From: Symsagittifera roscoffensis
Taxonomy: Eukaryota; Xenacoelomorpha; Acoela; Convolutidae
DNA length: 64,000 nt
Assembly: GCF_963678635.1 (NCBI RefSeq)
Contig: NC_087062.1
Location: 74,828,349 to 74,892,348, forward strand
Reading direction: 5' to 3'
Part shown: one piece after another, positions 10,010 through 23,865 of the stretch
Layout: each line of letters begins with the position of its first letter
Position numbering within the stretch: position 1 is the stretch's first letter
Made by a program: the position numbers and the translations under genes
The notes under the pieces: generated by a model
Databases searched by the model: none
Seen by the model: the letters and a program-made list of their open reading frames with translations, nothing else
Told to the model about the DNA's origin: nothing

Positions 10010-11570
10010 ACTTCGGGTGACTTTTCGTAAAAATGCGAAAACTTATCAAAAGTTTCTAAGTTTGTCTTTTAAACAATTTTGCTGAAAAATCCAGTAACCA
10101 TATGATGTTAGGTCATAGAATCTATAAAGAAGGGAAACGAATTGATGAATTTTTGCTCATTTATTTAACTAAGATTTGATTTCATTCAGCAGCTAAAAAA
10201 TTCTGAATGTTTCAAAGCCGTCTAATTTACTTTGTGAAAAGGCTGCTAAAAAAGTGATCGCAATTGGACATCTCACTGTTTACGCATGCCAGCCGTAATG
10301 TAGTATTACAAATACTTTTTTCCTAACCTAAAACGCAAAAAAGTGCTCATTTGGTGACATTTTTGGTTCAATTTCATCATGTAAAGCTTATTAAAGCGAA
10401 AAGGAATTGATGGCGTATGTTGCTGCTTCATTTTTCGCTGGTATTAGGTCATGTTTGAACAAAAAACATTAATTTTGAAAATGTTTGTGATTTGTTTTTC
10501 TTTTTTTGCTAACCTTAGGAAAACTTTTACTTTTTTTACAGAAACTTCAGTTTTTCTTAAAAACTAATAGCAATTTTTTTAAAAAAATTGTACCATTGCA
10601 AAATTTTTGCTTGTAACCTTTCAGGTTGGCCTATTGGTCTTGTGTTTTCTTTTTTTTCCAGATATGAGATCTCAAATCTGAGAAGAAGGTTTTAATTGAA
10701 ACAATTTATGAGGATCTACCTGTTTCAAGCGGATATTCCCCAAATTTGTTAGAACATAAATTATGGCCTCAAACAGGCCCATTCTTTGACATTTTTGTTA
10801 ATCATCAAAAGTTTTACTTTTCTCAAAAACTACTCTGTCAAATTGGAGGTAATGGGTTCAACTGAAAGAACAAATCATGTATGCAAATCTTACTGTGCCC
10901 TGAGTTTTGAAAAAAAAATGGCCTTAGAAAGTGTCCAATTTTTGAAAATTTGCCAATTTTTTGCACAGTCATACTGCTGATTCTGAAACTGATATTTCAA
11001 TAAGACTAACATGGTGCTGAGATTTTTATTGCATAATCGGTTTAACCCTTTTTTTGTAGAAAAGTTGATATAGACTTCGAAAAGTTTCCTTTATAAATTC
11101 TTACAGTTTTTTAAGAATTTTTGTCACTTTTCTCTAAACTTACTTGCTAAATCTGATAAAAGTGTTCAACCTATGAAACCCTGGTGCGAAAATCTTCAAT
11201 CTAAAAATCAAGTGTTGTCGAAAGCAGAAGGTATTCCGATGCTTTATTAGAGAAAAGTTTATGGATATAGGAAAATAAATTTTTTGAGTTTTTGATTGGT
11301 TTTTGGAATCTTTTTTTTTCGAAAACTACCCAGCCAAATCTGAAATGTCATTAAAATGAAAGAGCGAGTAGTAGTTTTTTTTCTAAGTTTTTTCTTGTTC
11401 TGAACATTTTCAAGCTATTTTTTTGTGAAACTTCGGGAGGCTTTTCGTAAAAATGCGAAAAGTTATCAAACTTTCAAAAAGTTTTTAAGTTTGTCTTATA
11501 AACGGTTTTGCTGAAAAATCCAGTAACCATATGATGTTAGCACATAGACTCTATAAAGAAGATAAACGAA
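10010..11570. repeat. ~140-bp direct repeats about 1.4 kb apart
   Basis: The segment from CTTCGGGTGACTTTTCG through CCAGTAACCATATGATGTTAG to AAAGAAGGGAAACGAA at about 10010-10140 recurs with modest divergence at about 11430-11570. The region between is T-rich with no coding signal. The layout recalls terminal direct repeats or a duplicated segment inside a larger dispersed repeat. Confidence 0.55.
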
Positions 11571-12113
11571 AGTATTAGTGCAACCGGTTACTATATCTGT
11601 TTTACGGCCAAAAACTTTATTCTAGATGGTTAAAATTGGCAAAATCTTCAAGATAGTTTCAAAAAATATTCTATTTTTGGGTGTTTTCACGCATTTTGAA
11701 TAAATGTACTATTTGGATAGCAACTATTTCTAGTCATAGTAGGTTAATTGTGGGAAAAATTGAATCTGGAACATAAGTGACAAATATCGTCTTTTTGTTC
11801 ATGCAATTTTTTTTTTTGCAAAATGTTTTTTCGAGCAGGGAAATGTTTAAGCGACTCAAAAGAAAAACAAAAACTTGTTTCCGCAATCTTCGAATTTTTA
11901 TGGCAGTATACAATATTCGTATAAAACTATATTCTTATATGGAATTGTATGACAAATTTTTTTGTGAATCTTGAGCGAATGTGTTGCTTTGCGTTTGTGT
12001 TGCAACTGATACCTCCTCGCTGTTCAATATTTACCCTTGCGATGAACATGGGTGTCGCTATCGGGTACTAGATTTTTTCCCATAAACATTTTAATTCACA
12101 GAATGGTCTATTT
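10250..12113. repeat. Dispersed repeat family R1, copy 1
   Basis: Shares several blocks, in order, with 18262-19712: GTGATCGC..TTG.ACATCTCACT, TTCTAACCTAAAACGCAAA, GGATCTACC..TTTCAAGCGGATATT, AGTGCAACCGG.TACTATATCTG and GATGAACATGGGTGTCGC. No protein is recognisable, so the element class is unknown. Confidence 0.65.
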
Positions 12114-15100
12114 TAGTAGGACTGGTAAGTTTCACGCCGGCTGACTTGCAAACTGATGACATACTCAGTTTCTTGAAACTATCAAGCAAACTACTATCAT
12201 TTAGGTGGTAATTAGTTGATGTTCGTTTCTTGAAAAAAAAACAGGTTCTCGTGATTTTTGTCCTAGTTTTCCTCGGCTTATTTTGCCTTTTTTCTAAATT
12301 CAGTTTGTTATATCGGGTACAATTTATTGGGCTTTTGTTTTCTCAACTGAATCAAATTATGTTGCTTAGTTTCGAGAGTTAGTTATATACTCATGCGTTT
12401 GTATTTTTTAAAAAAAAATTAAAACTTTATAGCTCAAAACTTTTTGTGGCATTATTTTTTCTCGTCTTTACTCTGTTCTTTTTACAAATCTTTTCTTTAA
12501 TATTGAACTCTAACAATCTTTCAAGTTTCTGCCCAATTGATCTAGGGGTAAGGCCGTCGCTTTTTCTTTTTAGGTTTGGAAATCACGTCTCCTTAATTTT
12601 TTGTGCCGAACCTTGTTTTTTTTGTATGCAGTTGAGAAAGAATTTTGGTCAAAATTGCATTGTCAGACTGGTTTGTCTGCTCAAATTTTGTCAGCTAAGT
12701 TGCCTCATCACGGACTTTGCTTTTACTGTGAGCAACTCTCATTGCAAGTGCAAGTGTTGTTCATTCTAGCATCAGGGGGAACCTGAAAGATTTACTTTTT
12801 TTTCATGAAATCTTTTTTTTCGGCTCTACTGGTGTCTGCTCAAAGATTGTCGGCTTAGTTGATGCATTACCGATTTTTCTTGTGCTGTAAGTAGCTTTCA
12901 CTGCAAGTGATGTTCATTGTACTTTTAGGTGGGATTTAAAAGATTTTTTTATATAATAATTATTTTCGGATCAACTTGTGTCCGCTCAAAGGTTGTCGAC
13001 TTATGTTTTTTTTTGTATTTGTCTCTGTGTTGTATCTGTCTCTGTGTTTTTGTATTTGGTTCCTTTTTGCCTCTGTGTTTTAATGTGTGTTTGAGAAGCG
13101 GTTGTTGTTCGAATTTTTGAAATTTTTTCCTCATGAAACTTCCGAGACATTTGGTATTTGTAAGTTTTTCAGAAAAGTATGTTTATTAAGTTGATCTCGT
13201 GCATGTTTTTTATGGAATCGCAAGAGGTGTGCAAAAGAGGTGTGCAAACATGATTTTACGGTTTCTCACTTAAGAGACTTGAGGCAGAGTTTTAACTAGA
13301 TGCCGCAATGCAATGAGCCTAGACGTATTACGTACTTGCCAGAACCGAGACACAATATACCGGTGCAGTGTGGTGACACGCACATAATGCGACCCAGCGC
13401 CGGGCTACTGACGCCAAAAGCGTTCAAAAATTATTGGATTTTATTTCAGCTGTTTTAATAGAAAAAAAAGAACTATACATTCAGAGGTAAAGAAAAAAAC
13501 TTTATTCAACAATGGAAGTTAGCGGAAGTTTGCTCACTGCCCGGGGAGATTGTATTCCCAGTCCATCGTTTTTTGTACCATTGTGCCCGGTTAAAACTTA
13601 AAAATCTTGTTCTTTTCAAGCTAAGAGAGGAATTTTGCAAAAAACTTAGCCTGATTTGCTTTTTTTCCGGCTTTTTGTTCTAATAGGAACTCTGCTAATA
13701 GTAAAAAATAATTAATGGCCTGTCAGACAATTATTAAATGGAGTTTTTCAGTTTAATAAATACATTAGTGGTGGCTCATCAAGGAAAAATAAATTTTGCG
13801 TCACAAATTTTTTGGAGAATAAAATAAAACAGCCGAAAACAAAAAAGTAATTAAAACACTGACTCTTCAGTATCATTCAAAAAATATTAATTTTTGCTTG
13901 ACACGATCAAGTGTTTAAATGGCTCTTAATTCTTGCTCGATGAAAATTGCCGATAGCAAAAGTATTCCTTAAATGGATAAGCTGTAACTTATTCTACTGC
14001 CATTTTAAATTGTTTCGACTAAATTTCTTTTGTTTCGAAAATTGTTCTTCAGTCGAAAATTAACAAAATTTTTTTAAATTAAGCTTCTGAAACTTTTCAG
14101 CATGCATTTAGTCAGTTTTTCTGCAAGTTACAGAAATTTTAACAAACTCCGACTTGGTTGTTAGGGATACTACAACATTGCCCAAGTACAACAGTGACGA
14201 AAAAATCAGTGCTGCCAAAAATGAGCCACATTCGCCACCGTTGAACAGTTTTTAGATTTCGGTGATGTTGTACTTCGGCATTTTTTAAAACGCTTCTGGT
14301 TGTAATTGTGCGCTTTCTTAATATTAAGCTTAGATTCCAAAGCAACAACTGCTTGCTAACACTGACACATGACAAAGCAACTATTAACTCATGGAAAAAT
14401 CAGATTAGCATCCAAGAGGCCAATGAAACGTTGTCATTTTGGTATGATTGGCACGGACGGTAAGCTCTCAGAAGCCGAAGAATTGTTAATTTTTTATCAT
14501 TACTCTCATACAATTATATTTTTCAATTGCCGAGGAGGAAAGTAAGTATTCAACTGTAGTGAAATTCTGTGCTGAAATACGAAAACTTAAAAAAGTGGTT
14601 CAAATACCGATTCATGGTTTAAGTTTTTGGCTGAAAAAGAAAAAAACAGTTTTCAAGTTTCTGGACTTCATTTCTGTTGACGAACATCAAGGTTTGTGAG
14701 AGTAAATGAAGCAGCCGAAGTATAAACCAACCAAAAATGCGCGGGGTATATAAGCCAGCCAAAAAGATACATCAAATGAATGAATTTGACTAACTTTCGT
14801 AACAGTTGCATAATTTTTACATAGCCATTATATAGCACTTACGTATTATCAAATGGTTGATACTTCGGCTGGTTTTTATACCAGCAAATTTTGCAACTAG
14901 TTTTGAGCACATACTTTTTTCTGACCGAAAGTGGTAAGTTACTTTGTCTTAGTTTTTTAAAAGTTTTCGCCATAAAAAATCTTGTACCACTAATTCATTA
15001 GAAAAATTGATTCATTTCAATCCTGAGTCAAATAACCTTAAATTTTTCAATTAGTTTTTCTCAGTTGTGAAAAAAAAATGGTTTGAATTTTTGCTTTTAG

Positions 15101-17480
15101 CCTGATTGCGAGCAAATGAAGCATGCAAGCAGGCTTGTAATAGAGCAAAAACGATTTGAGTAAGCCATGAAAACTTGATTTTGCGTCAGTAAAACTGTTT
15201 TTTGAAGATTCTTTAAGCGCTGTGTTGACAAAATGAAAGTATCACAAGACAACATAATATCGTTTCTGCTAGTTTTTTCTGACAATTTGGTGTTTTCCAG
15301 TTTTTGAAAAAAAAAATAACTGTAGTGGAATTTACCTTAGCTCCTGCTACTTTCGAACAAACCTTAGCTCTAGCCTTTCATATACAATCCCACGAATAAA
15401 AAAACAACAAAAATTGGAAAAAAAAAGATACCATTCTTTTTGCGTTGTTGTGGGCGGAATTCTTTGTGCTACATCCTCGTTTTAAACTATAAGTTAGTTT
15501 TATAAATTCTTAGTTTGCCCAAACTTGGAATCAATTTGAACTAGGTTAACAAGCTACTTAGTGAGACCTTGTAAGTACTTTCAGTTTACTATGCTTCAAA
15601 CTTTTGGGTTTTTGATGATTTGATGTCATGCCGCGCATTTATCAGTTTATTTCAATACGCTGCTCTCTTCCATGCCATTTGTTGTTAAAACTCTGAGATT
15701 GTTAAAACTTGATAAACGCGACTAGTAAATTAAATATGAAACTTAGAAAAAGTGACACGGCTGATTGTTCAAACAATTTACGATATGATTTGAACTAATG
15801 ATATTGAGAAAAAAAACCTTTCATATAAGGTTTTTAAAAAAGATCAGCATTGATATGGAAAAATAGCAAAAACGTTAGGTCTGTAGCGTAAACCGAAATA
15901 CAGACAGATTACCTAAGCTAGCATCGTGAGAACCTAGACAAAAATCACGGCTGGTGAATGGCTTTGACACCACTTTGGTAACTTAAATGGAAAATGCAGC
16001 GCATAGAAACGTGCCGATATATGCACGGCATGACACTTGATAAGCACGGCATGACTTTATTTAATGGCAGCCGAATAAATGTGATAAATCCAACATAACA
16101 AACCAAATGGACCCAAACAGAAAGTAATCGGAGACATCTTAAGACCAAAAATCGTTTCAAACTCTTTATTTTCACAAGTACAACTAAAAATTGAAATACA
16201 CAATTTAAAAATAGGAGCCGCCTATTAAAATATTTTACGCTACCAGAACCACAATTGCCACGCGATATGATTAAAATAAGCAAAAAGTAGAACCAACATA
16301 TTTTCACCATGTTTATTACAAAAAAAAAACGTTTCATTTCTTATTGAGCAGACAGACTGAATCCCTTTCTTGTGGATCCTTTTGCACCTCGTCACTGCAA
16401 ATCAGCATATCTATCAATTCTACAGTTTTTGCACCCATATCACCTGGTTCTACCTTTTTTTTTTAAAAATGTTCCATTCCCACCCCCCATAACACTGACC
16501 ACTGACCATCCTGAAACACGTTTTTGTTCAGTTTGATACCCCATGACAACAAGAGCAGGTTAAACCCAATCCTTGACTCGATAGGGCAAGGTGGGGGATC
16601 CCTTTCACCTTGACTCGATAGGGGATCCCTTTCACCTACCATATCAAGCGAAATGGTTGGGGCTGACTACTCCACACTTAAAAATTATTTATATACTGAC
16701 TACAGTTGACTACTCCACACCAGCATTATTTTGATAACATACACATAATAAATATACGACTTTGGCTAACTATCTTTACAACACAATCTTTTAAAATTCT
16801 CTCGTCACAGAGTTCACCATAAACCACACACTTTTAAAAATGAAAAATCACTTGAGCCAAAATCTCAAAACCTAAGCTGAAGCTCACACAATATTTCACT
16901 ATCCCCTACGACCTCACAGATAACCCCATTAACATCAAACGCACTTTTGTTAGCACTCTAACGCACTTTTGTGCATATCGCCGAGCAAAGTATATGATTA
17001 TAAACACCAGTTGTTTTGGTCACATATTTTTAATCATTTCGCTTTTTTTCACAAAACAGAGATATATTCTGCGCGACTAAGTTACAAATAGCACCGAATG
17101 TTCCGACCATACCCATAAAAAACTACATTTATTTTTTTTTCAATTTCAAATGGTAGTTTTTGATGAGAAAGCTATACAAACCTGTTGAAATTCAGTGAAT
17201 TAGGCATGATCGATATCTTTTTTCCAAAGCATGAATAAAAACAAACAAAAAAACTAAAACAAAATTTCAAAACTATTTTTTAAAATACGAGCATCTCATT
17301 TTCTGCCCAGGCAGCAGCGCTAAAAAAGCTAATTTTTTGCCTATGAAGCACTAAAAAGTCCTAATTTTAGTACTGGATTGCTTTACTTGTTCGAAGTTAG
17401 ACTGAAACTCAAAAAGTTTCACTCGAAACTGGGAACGTTTTTCGAAAATTGTTCAATTTCGTTCGAATCACGGCTGCAAC
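12114..17480. other. Gene-poor AT-rich stretch
   Basis: No gene is supported here. A GC-richer island near 13290-13400 has no open frame of note. A small hairpin element lies at 14709-14878 (listed separately). A short direct duplication of GGGGATCCCTTTCACC with CTTGACTCGATAGG lies at about 16570-16640. Long T and A runs dominate the rest. Confidence 0.5.
14709..14878. mobile_element. Small hairpin element (MITE-like)
   Basis: CAGCCGAAGTATAAACCAACC at the left end is mirrored by the complement of GGTTGATACTTCGGCTGG at the right, giving a ~170-bp segment with imperfect terminal inverted repeats. There is no coding content. Confidence 0.45.
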
Positions 17481-17489
17481 AGCTTTAAT

Positions 17490-17830
17490 ATGACGCATCA
17501 CTCGACCATTACGAGGCAAAACTGTGCACTGGATAGGCGCACAATTTTGTGTCTGTATGTTCCTGGATTCCATAGACAAATCTTCTACTTCCGTGGATTT
17601 GGCGTACAAACACCTGTAGAAGTAACTTTTGTCGGCACATTTGTTAGGTCGCGGATTTTGCAACAAGCAAATATAGCTAGCTGTTCTGGATACCGCAACG
17701 GTAAAGGCATTTCACAAAATCTAAGTGGAATCCGCAAAATTTGTACGCGGAACTTGCAAATATAAGCGGATTCCGCAAACTGTAAGTGGATTCCGAATTT
17801 TGGTTTATTACTGAATTTGCATATGAACAA
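17490..17830 (-). mobile_element. Fragment of GATTCCGCAA repeat family, reversed orientation
   Basis: Begins CATTACGAGGCAAAACTGTGC, the complement of the right end (GCACAGTTTGGCTCGTAATG type) seen at 24590-24612 and 35343-35365. It continues with repeated GGATTCCGCAA and AAGTGGATTCC motifs. A similar reversed fragment lies at 31140-31350. Confidence 0.55.
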
Positions 17831-18261
17831 CTAAAACCTAGAGCTGGAATTCTTATCGATAGCAATGCGAAATTTACAAACGAGAACTTAACCATTGATA
17901 GCGGAATCCACGAATAAATCTCAAAACATTGGTTGACTAAATCGGTAGAAAACACAACACCGAATGAATTCATTATTTGGAGTCATTAGTTTGAGAGTGT
18001 TTGGAAACACAAAATTGTTGACAGCATTTCGCCGAATTATGTCAGTATTTCGGATTGCATCAATCGCATATACTGGTTTTGGAAACGCAACACCAATAAA
18101 CCACCACACCGAATAAAGTGTGTTCTGGAAATACAACGCCCAGCATATCGCCGAATTAGGTCAGTATTCTAGATTGCATCATTCCCAAATACTAGTCAAT
18201 ATTTGGGATTGTATCAAACCCTATCTACTTTGGGAAACAGCCGCTTGATGTTAAAAACATA

Positions 18262-19712
18262 ACTGTGATCGCTATTGAACATCTCACTATTTTAGCAAGC
18301 CAGGCGTCGTGTATTATAAAAAGAGTTTGTTTTTCTAACCTAAAACGCAAATAAAATTGCACATTTGGTGATGTTTTTGGTTCAATTGTACCATACTTAA
18401 GCTAATTTACGCATAAAGAAATTAGTTGCTTATATTGCTGCCTCATGTTTGGCTCGCATTAGGTCCTGTTTGAAGAAAAAAACAGGTATTTTGAAAACAT
18501 TTGGAATTTGCTGTTTTTCGTTTTTTGCTAACCTTCGGAAAAGATTTTACACTTTTCGCAGAAGTTTCTGTTTTGCTCAAAAACAACTAGCGATTTTCAA
18601 AAGAATGGTACCGTTGGAAAAATTTGGCTAGTCTCGTTTCATTTCAATTGGCGTCCTACGCCCTTCAAACGGTTCAGGGAATTTTTGGCCTATTTGGGGA
18701 ATTTTTGGCCTATTTGTTCTGAATTTTTCTTTTTCTCATACTTGAGATGCTCAAATTTGAGATGAAATTTTTAATTTAAAAAAAAAACAGTTTTTGAGGA
18801 TCTACCCGTCTCAAGCGGATATTACCTAAATTTGGTAGAACAAAAGGTGTGGCCTCAAATAATCCCGTTTTTTGACATTTTTTTAAACACCAAAAATTTG
18901 ACTTTTCTCAAAAACTACCCTGTCAAATCGGAGATTAAAGGTTCAACCGAACGAAAAAGTTTTCACTTTGTTTTGCCTGTTTAGAGCTTTTTTTGCATAT
19001 TCCTCCCTTGCGTTTGCGAAGTGCAGCTTTGCCTCTGTGTCACGTTTGCTACTATTTTAACTTTCGGTTTTCTCGCTAGTTGCTTTCCGATAATCGCGAT
19101 ATCGCATTTTTGATAAATTTTTGGAATTGGGCTATAAAAACAATCACGTTCTTACCCTTGCGGTAAGCAGTATAAGTGCAACCGGATACTATATCTGTTT
19201 TATGGCCAAAAACTCGTTCTAGATGGTTAAAATTGGCAAAATCTTCAAGATGGGTTCAAAAAGGATTCTATTTTTGGGTGTTTTCACGCATTTTGAATAA
19301 ATGTACTATTTGGATAGCAACTATTCCTAGTCATAGTAGGTTAATTGTGGGAAAAATTGAATCTGGAACATTAGTGACAAATATCATCTTTTTGTTCATG
19401 CAAACTTTTTTTCTGCAAAATATTTTTCCGAGCAGGGAAATGTTTAAGTGACTCAAAAGAAGAACAAAAACTTAATTCCGCAATCTTCGAATTTTTATTT
19501 TGGCGGTGTACAATATTCGTATAAAACTATTTTCTCATATGGAATTGTATGACAAATGTTTTTGTGAATCTTGAGCGAATATGTTTTGCTTTGCGTTTGT
19601 GTTACAACTGATACCTCGTCGCCGTTCAATATTTACCCTTGCGATGAACATGGGTGTCGCATTCGGGTACTAGATTTTTTTTCCCATAAACAACTTAAAT
19701 CACAGAATGGTC
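18262..19712. repeat. Dispersed repeat family R1, copy 2
   Basis: Second copy of the family at 10250-12113, with the shared blocks in the same order but closer together. Copy 2 lacks several hundred bases, including the internal direct repeat. Confidence 0.65.
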
Positions 19713-19797
19713 TTTTTTTTGAAAAGTTTTAGAGCTTTAAATTTTTTATTCTAAAGATTGTTTATTTTTTAAAAGGAACCACGTTATCATAGTAGCG

Positions 19798-20416
19798 ACA
19801 TTTTTTGAGTACAATTTTAAACAACAATTTTCATTTTAAGTTGCATAATTGTGGAAATATAAGATTGTTGAAATCGAAAACTGAAGTGTGTTAGGTAAAA
19901 AATAAGAAGTTAGAGATGCACTGAGAAACCTAAGCACTGAGATTGTTTAAAATTAGCAGTTCAACGCCTTGAACACTCGGCTAAATTGTCTTAAATACAC
20001 CATAACTTAAGCAATACTGAACGAACGATATATTCAAAAAAATTGATTCAGTGACGTCCTTTCAAACGCGTAGAAACACTACCGTTTATGACTAATGAGT
20101 TAGCTACCGTATTAGATGACTGTGAGTTAGCTATCAAATTTAGACGAAGGCGAAATTAGTAAAAAAACGAAACAGATGAATTCAGAAAAATCTCTGAAAC
20201 TGGAGAAGTTAGACGGATTGGTACAACTGTGGGTAGAGGTATGATAGAGGGATACTATTTTGCCTGGTTGTTCTTAAGAGCACACCAGGATCCTTTTATC
20301 ATTTTTCTACCAAAACTTGTACGAGTAGAATTTATGATCATATAATTACGTTTTATAAAATAATTTTTTATTATTAAAACTTAATATGATTTTTGGAGGG
20401 AAGCACATAACCCCGT
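19798..20416. repeat. Duplicated segment A, copy 1
   Basis: Starts GAGTACAATTTTAAACAAC and ends GGGAAGCACATAACC. It is nearly identical by eye to 22088-22698; one clear difference is GACGAAGGCGAAATT here against GACGAAGGCCAAATT there. No coding content. Confidence 0.9.
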
Positions 20417-21412
20417 AATAGTCTAATTTAAAAAGCTTGTTCTGTCGCAAGCATCTGCTAGATCTTGCTTAAAAGCTGCCAGAAGTTTGTAACAGGACAA
20501 TCGTGAGATCTATGATCAAAACCTTACGTTTTTTGTGTCAAAGTAATGTTCTGTTTTTGCTAAAAACCTAACTTTTAGCATGTTTTTTTTTCTGTTCGCT
20601 GAGAAGTTGGCTCGCCGCACAGTTTTTCAGCACAATATCAGTACAACGCTACTTTGCGATTGTTATTGATTGCAATAGAGAAATTCTTGCTTTTAAAAAA
20701 AGGATGAGGTCGGTTTTTCTGATAAATTGAAAAATTCATCATCTGGAGTGTCGGGAAAATCAGGTCATTTTGGTCTCTGTTTTTAAGAGTTTTTTCAAAA
20801 TATTTGATTTCAAACATCAATTTGGATGCCAAGAAATTGCTTAAAATTAAAAATCAACCGCTTAAAAATGGGTCAGAATTTAAAATTTGCTGGTTGATGG
20901 TATCAGTTTTTTGATACGTGTTTGTCTTTTCAGAGTCCCCAATTTTTTTCAATGTTTAGAGTCCTGAAAGTATAAATTTCTACAAGGTTCAATTAAATTC
21001 TAATGAAAAAGATATAGTTCTGCGAAAGTTTAGTCAAAACTTGAAAAGTTGTCAAAAATTGAGAGCTTTTTTTTAAAAAAAATCATCTCACTTCTTGAAA
21101 ATTTCAATTCGTTATTGATTTTCTTAATTATGTTCTCAAATACGTGAGCACTACGGAGTCATCATAAAGTTTATGCATGAGCTTGCCGGTGTCTTCACAT
21201 GATGGTCGTTCCAATCGAAACCTACTTTTCAATTTTGTGATATAATGGTAATTTCTTCACTTTGGTATATCTTATAGAGATTTGTGGTGAACGGGCTCTT
21301 GAGTGGTTTTGCCATTTTGACTAGTTCATTGGGCCACTTGGTTTTTTGGTACCTAAAACAAACTGCAAACTTGTTTGGGCAAAAGAGTAATTTTTTTCTT
21401 GATTTATGTGTG
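20417..21412. other. Single-copy spacer in duplication cluster
   Basis: AT-rich sequence between segment A copy 1 and the first segment B. It is not repeated elsewhere in the window as far as seen. No supported gene. Confidence 0.5.
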
Positions 21413-22080
21413 TTCAAATATGTTTCTGGCTAGTGGTAAACTCTTAGATTTTGTACTTTGTCTGTTTTAACACTCAACTATGAGGTAGCTGTTATCGGGC
21501 GTCATCGAGAATGAACTACTTGAACTGTTTACTGTTTGTTGTTATGACTTTTTGTTGATCTTGAGCTTCCTAATTTAACCGTATTCTAATTTGCCGTGTT
21601 CTTTTACCTGTATCCAGTAAGCAAGGTTATGGTCTCAAAATATGCCGACCCGTCAAAATTGTTCATAAGGAAAAATAATCAACAAGGCAGCTCAGAATTA
21701 TTTCAGATATTTTATTGCTGCTACAGTAAGTGTTCTTACAGATAAAAATTAACAAAACTTGAACAACTACAGCTGAATCAAATGTTAATTTCGAAATACA
21801 AAAAAACATTACCTGAAAATGTTACATTATCATACTTTATTCTGGTTTCAATATTTGAAAATGTTTGAAAAAGACTAAATTAAAGGGTATGCATTTTTTT
21901 TCATTGGTTGAAATGAACTGATAAATTAGTACACAGTTTGTTCAGTTAGCAGCAATTGAGATCGCAGGAATTGAGATTGTTTGACAGGAAATGTATTCAA
22001 ATATGTTTGTGGCTAGTGGTAAACTCTTAGATTTTGTACTTTGTCTGTTTTAACATTCAACTATGAGTTAGCTACCGTAT
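21413..22080. repeat. Duplicated segment B, copy 1 plus truncated start of another
   Basis: Segment B is a ~586-bp unit beginning TTCAAATATGTTT(C/G)TGGCTAG and ending TTTGACAGGAAATGTA. Copy 1 runs to about 21998. A second copy starts and breaks off at GAGTTAGCT (near 22071), where it switches into sequence of segment A. Confidence 0.85.
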
Positions 22081-22087
22081 TAGATGA

Positions 22088-22698
22088 CTTGAGTACAATT
22101 TTAAACAACAATTTTCATTTTAAGTTGCATAATTGTGGAAATATAAGATTGTTGAAATCGAAAACTGAAGTGTGTTAGGTAAAAAATAAGAAGTTAGAGA
22201 TGCACTGAGAAACCTAAGCACTGAGATTGTTTAAAATTAGCAGTTCAACGCCTTGAACACTCGGCTAAATTGTCTTAAATACACCATAACTTAAGCAATA
22301 CTGAACGAACGATATATTCAAAAAAATTGATTCAGTGACGTCCTTTCAAACGCGTAGAAACACTACCGTTTATGACTAATGAGTTAGCTACCGTATTAGA
22401 TGACTGTGAGTTAGCTATCAAATTTAGACGAAGGCCAAATTAGTAAAAAAACGAAACAGATGAATTCAGAAAAATCTCTGAAACTGGAGAAGTTAGACGG
22501 ATTGGTACAACTGTGGGTAGAGGTATGATAGAGGGATACTATTTTGCCTGGTTGTTCTTAAGAGCACACCAGGATCCTTTTATCATTTTTCTACCAAAAC
22601 TTGTACGAGTAGAATTTATGATCATATAATTACGTTTTATAAAATAATTTTTTATTATTAAAACTTAATATGATTTTTGGAGGGAAGCACATAACCCT
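22088..22698. repeat. Duplicated segment A, copy 2
   Basis: Near-identical copy of 19798-20416, embedded between a truncated segment B and the next full segment B. Confidence 0.9.
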
Positions 22699-22706
22699 CC
22701 AAAAAT

Positions 22707-23865
22707 GTTTCTGGCTAGTGGTAAACTCTTAGATTTTGCACTTTGTCTGTTTTAACACTCAACTATGAGGTAGCTGTTATCGGGCGTCATCGAGAATGAA
22801 CTACTTGAACTGTTTACTGTTTGTTGTTATGACTTTTTGTTGATCTTGAGCTTCCTAATTTAACCGTATTCTAATTTGCCGTGTTCTTTTACCTGTATCC
22901 AGCATGCAAGGTTATGGTCTCAAAATATGCCGACCCGTCAAAATTGTTCATAAGGAAAAATAATCAACAAGGCAGCTCAGAATTACTTCAGATATTTTAT
23001 TGCTGCTACAGTAAGTGTTCTTACAGATAAAAATTAACAAAACTTGAACAACTACAGCTGAATCAAATGTTAATTTCGAAATACAAAAAAACATTACCTG
23101 AAAATGTTACATTATCATACTTTATTCTGGTTTCAATATTTGAAAATGTTTGAAAAAGACTAAATTAAAGGGTATGCATTTTTTTTCATTGGTTGAAATG
23201 AACTGATAAATTAGTACACAGTTTGTTCAGTTAGCAGCAATTGAGATCGCAGGAATTGAGATTGTTTGACAGGAAATGTATTCAAATATGTTTGTGGCTA
23301 GTGGTAAACTCTTAGATTTTGTACTTTGTCTGTTTTAACATTCAACTATGAGTTAGCTGTTATCGGGCGTCATCGAGAATGAACTACTTGAACTGTTTAC
23401 TGTTTGTTGTTATGACTGTTTGTTGATCTTGAGCTTCCTAATTTAACCGTATTCTAATTTGCCGTGTTCTTTTACCTGTATGCAGTATGTAAGGTTATGG
23501 TCTCAAAATATGCCGACCCGTCAAAATTGTTCATAAGGAAAAATAATCAACAAGGCAGCTCAGAATTACTTCAGATAATTTATTGCTGCTACAGTAAGTG
23601 TTCTTACAGATAAAAATTAACAAAACTTGAACAACTACAGCTGAATCGAATGTTAATTTCGAAATACAAAAAAAAATTACCTGAAAATGTTACATTATCA
23701 TACTTTACTCTGGTTTCAATATTTGAAAATGTTTGAAAAAGACTAAATTAAAAGGTATGCATTTTCTTTGAATTGGTTGAAATGAACTGATAAATTAGTA
23801 CACAGTTTGTTCAGTTAGCAGCAATTGAGATCGCAGGAATTGAGATTGTTTGACAGGAAATGTAT
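22707..23865. repeat. Duplicated segment B, copies 2 and 3 in tandem
   Basis: Two head-to-tail ~586-bp units (break near 23281), nearly identical to 21413-21998. Copy 3 runs directly into the GGAATTGAGATCG short-repeat array at 23866. Confidence 0.85.

Noticed and set aside
14139-14375. 78-codon minus frame suspected as a transposase fragment
   Set aside because: No transposase motif (no DDE/D spacing, no HTH) could be seen.
15945-16337. 130-codon minus-strand frame with a signal-peptide-like start
   Set aside because: AT-rich, no recognisable domain, poly-T derived hydrophobic start (Phe/Leu/Ile), no splice or expression context; likely chance.
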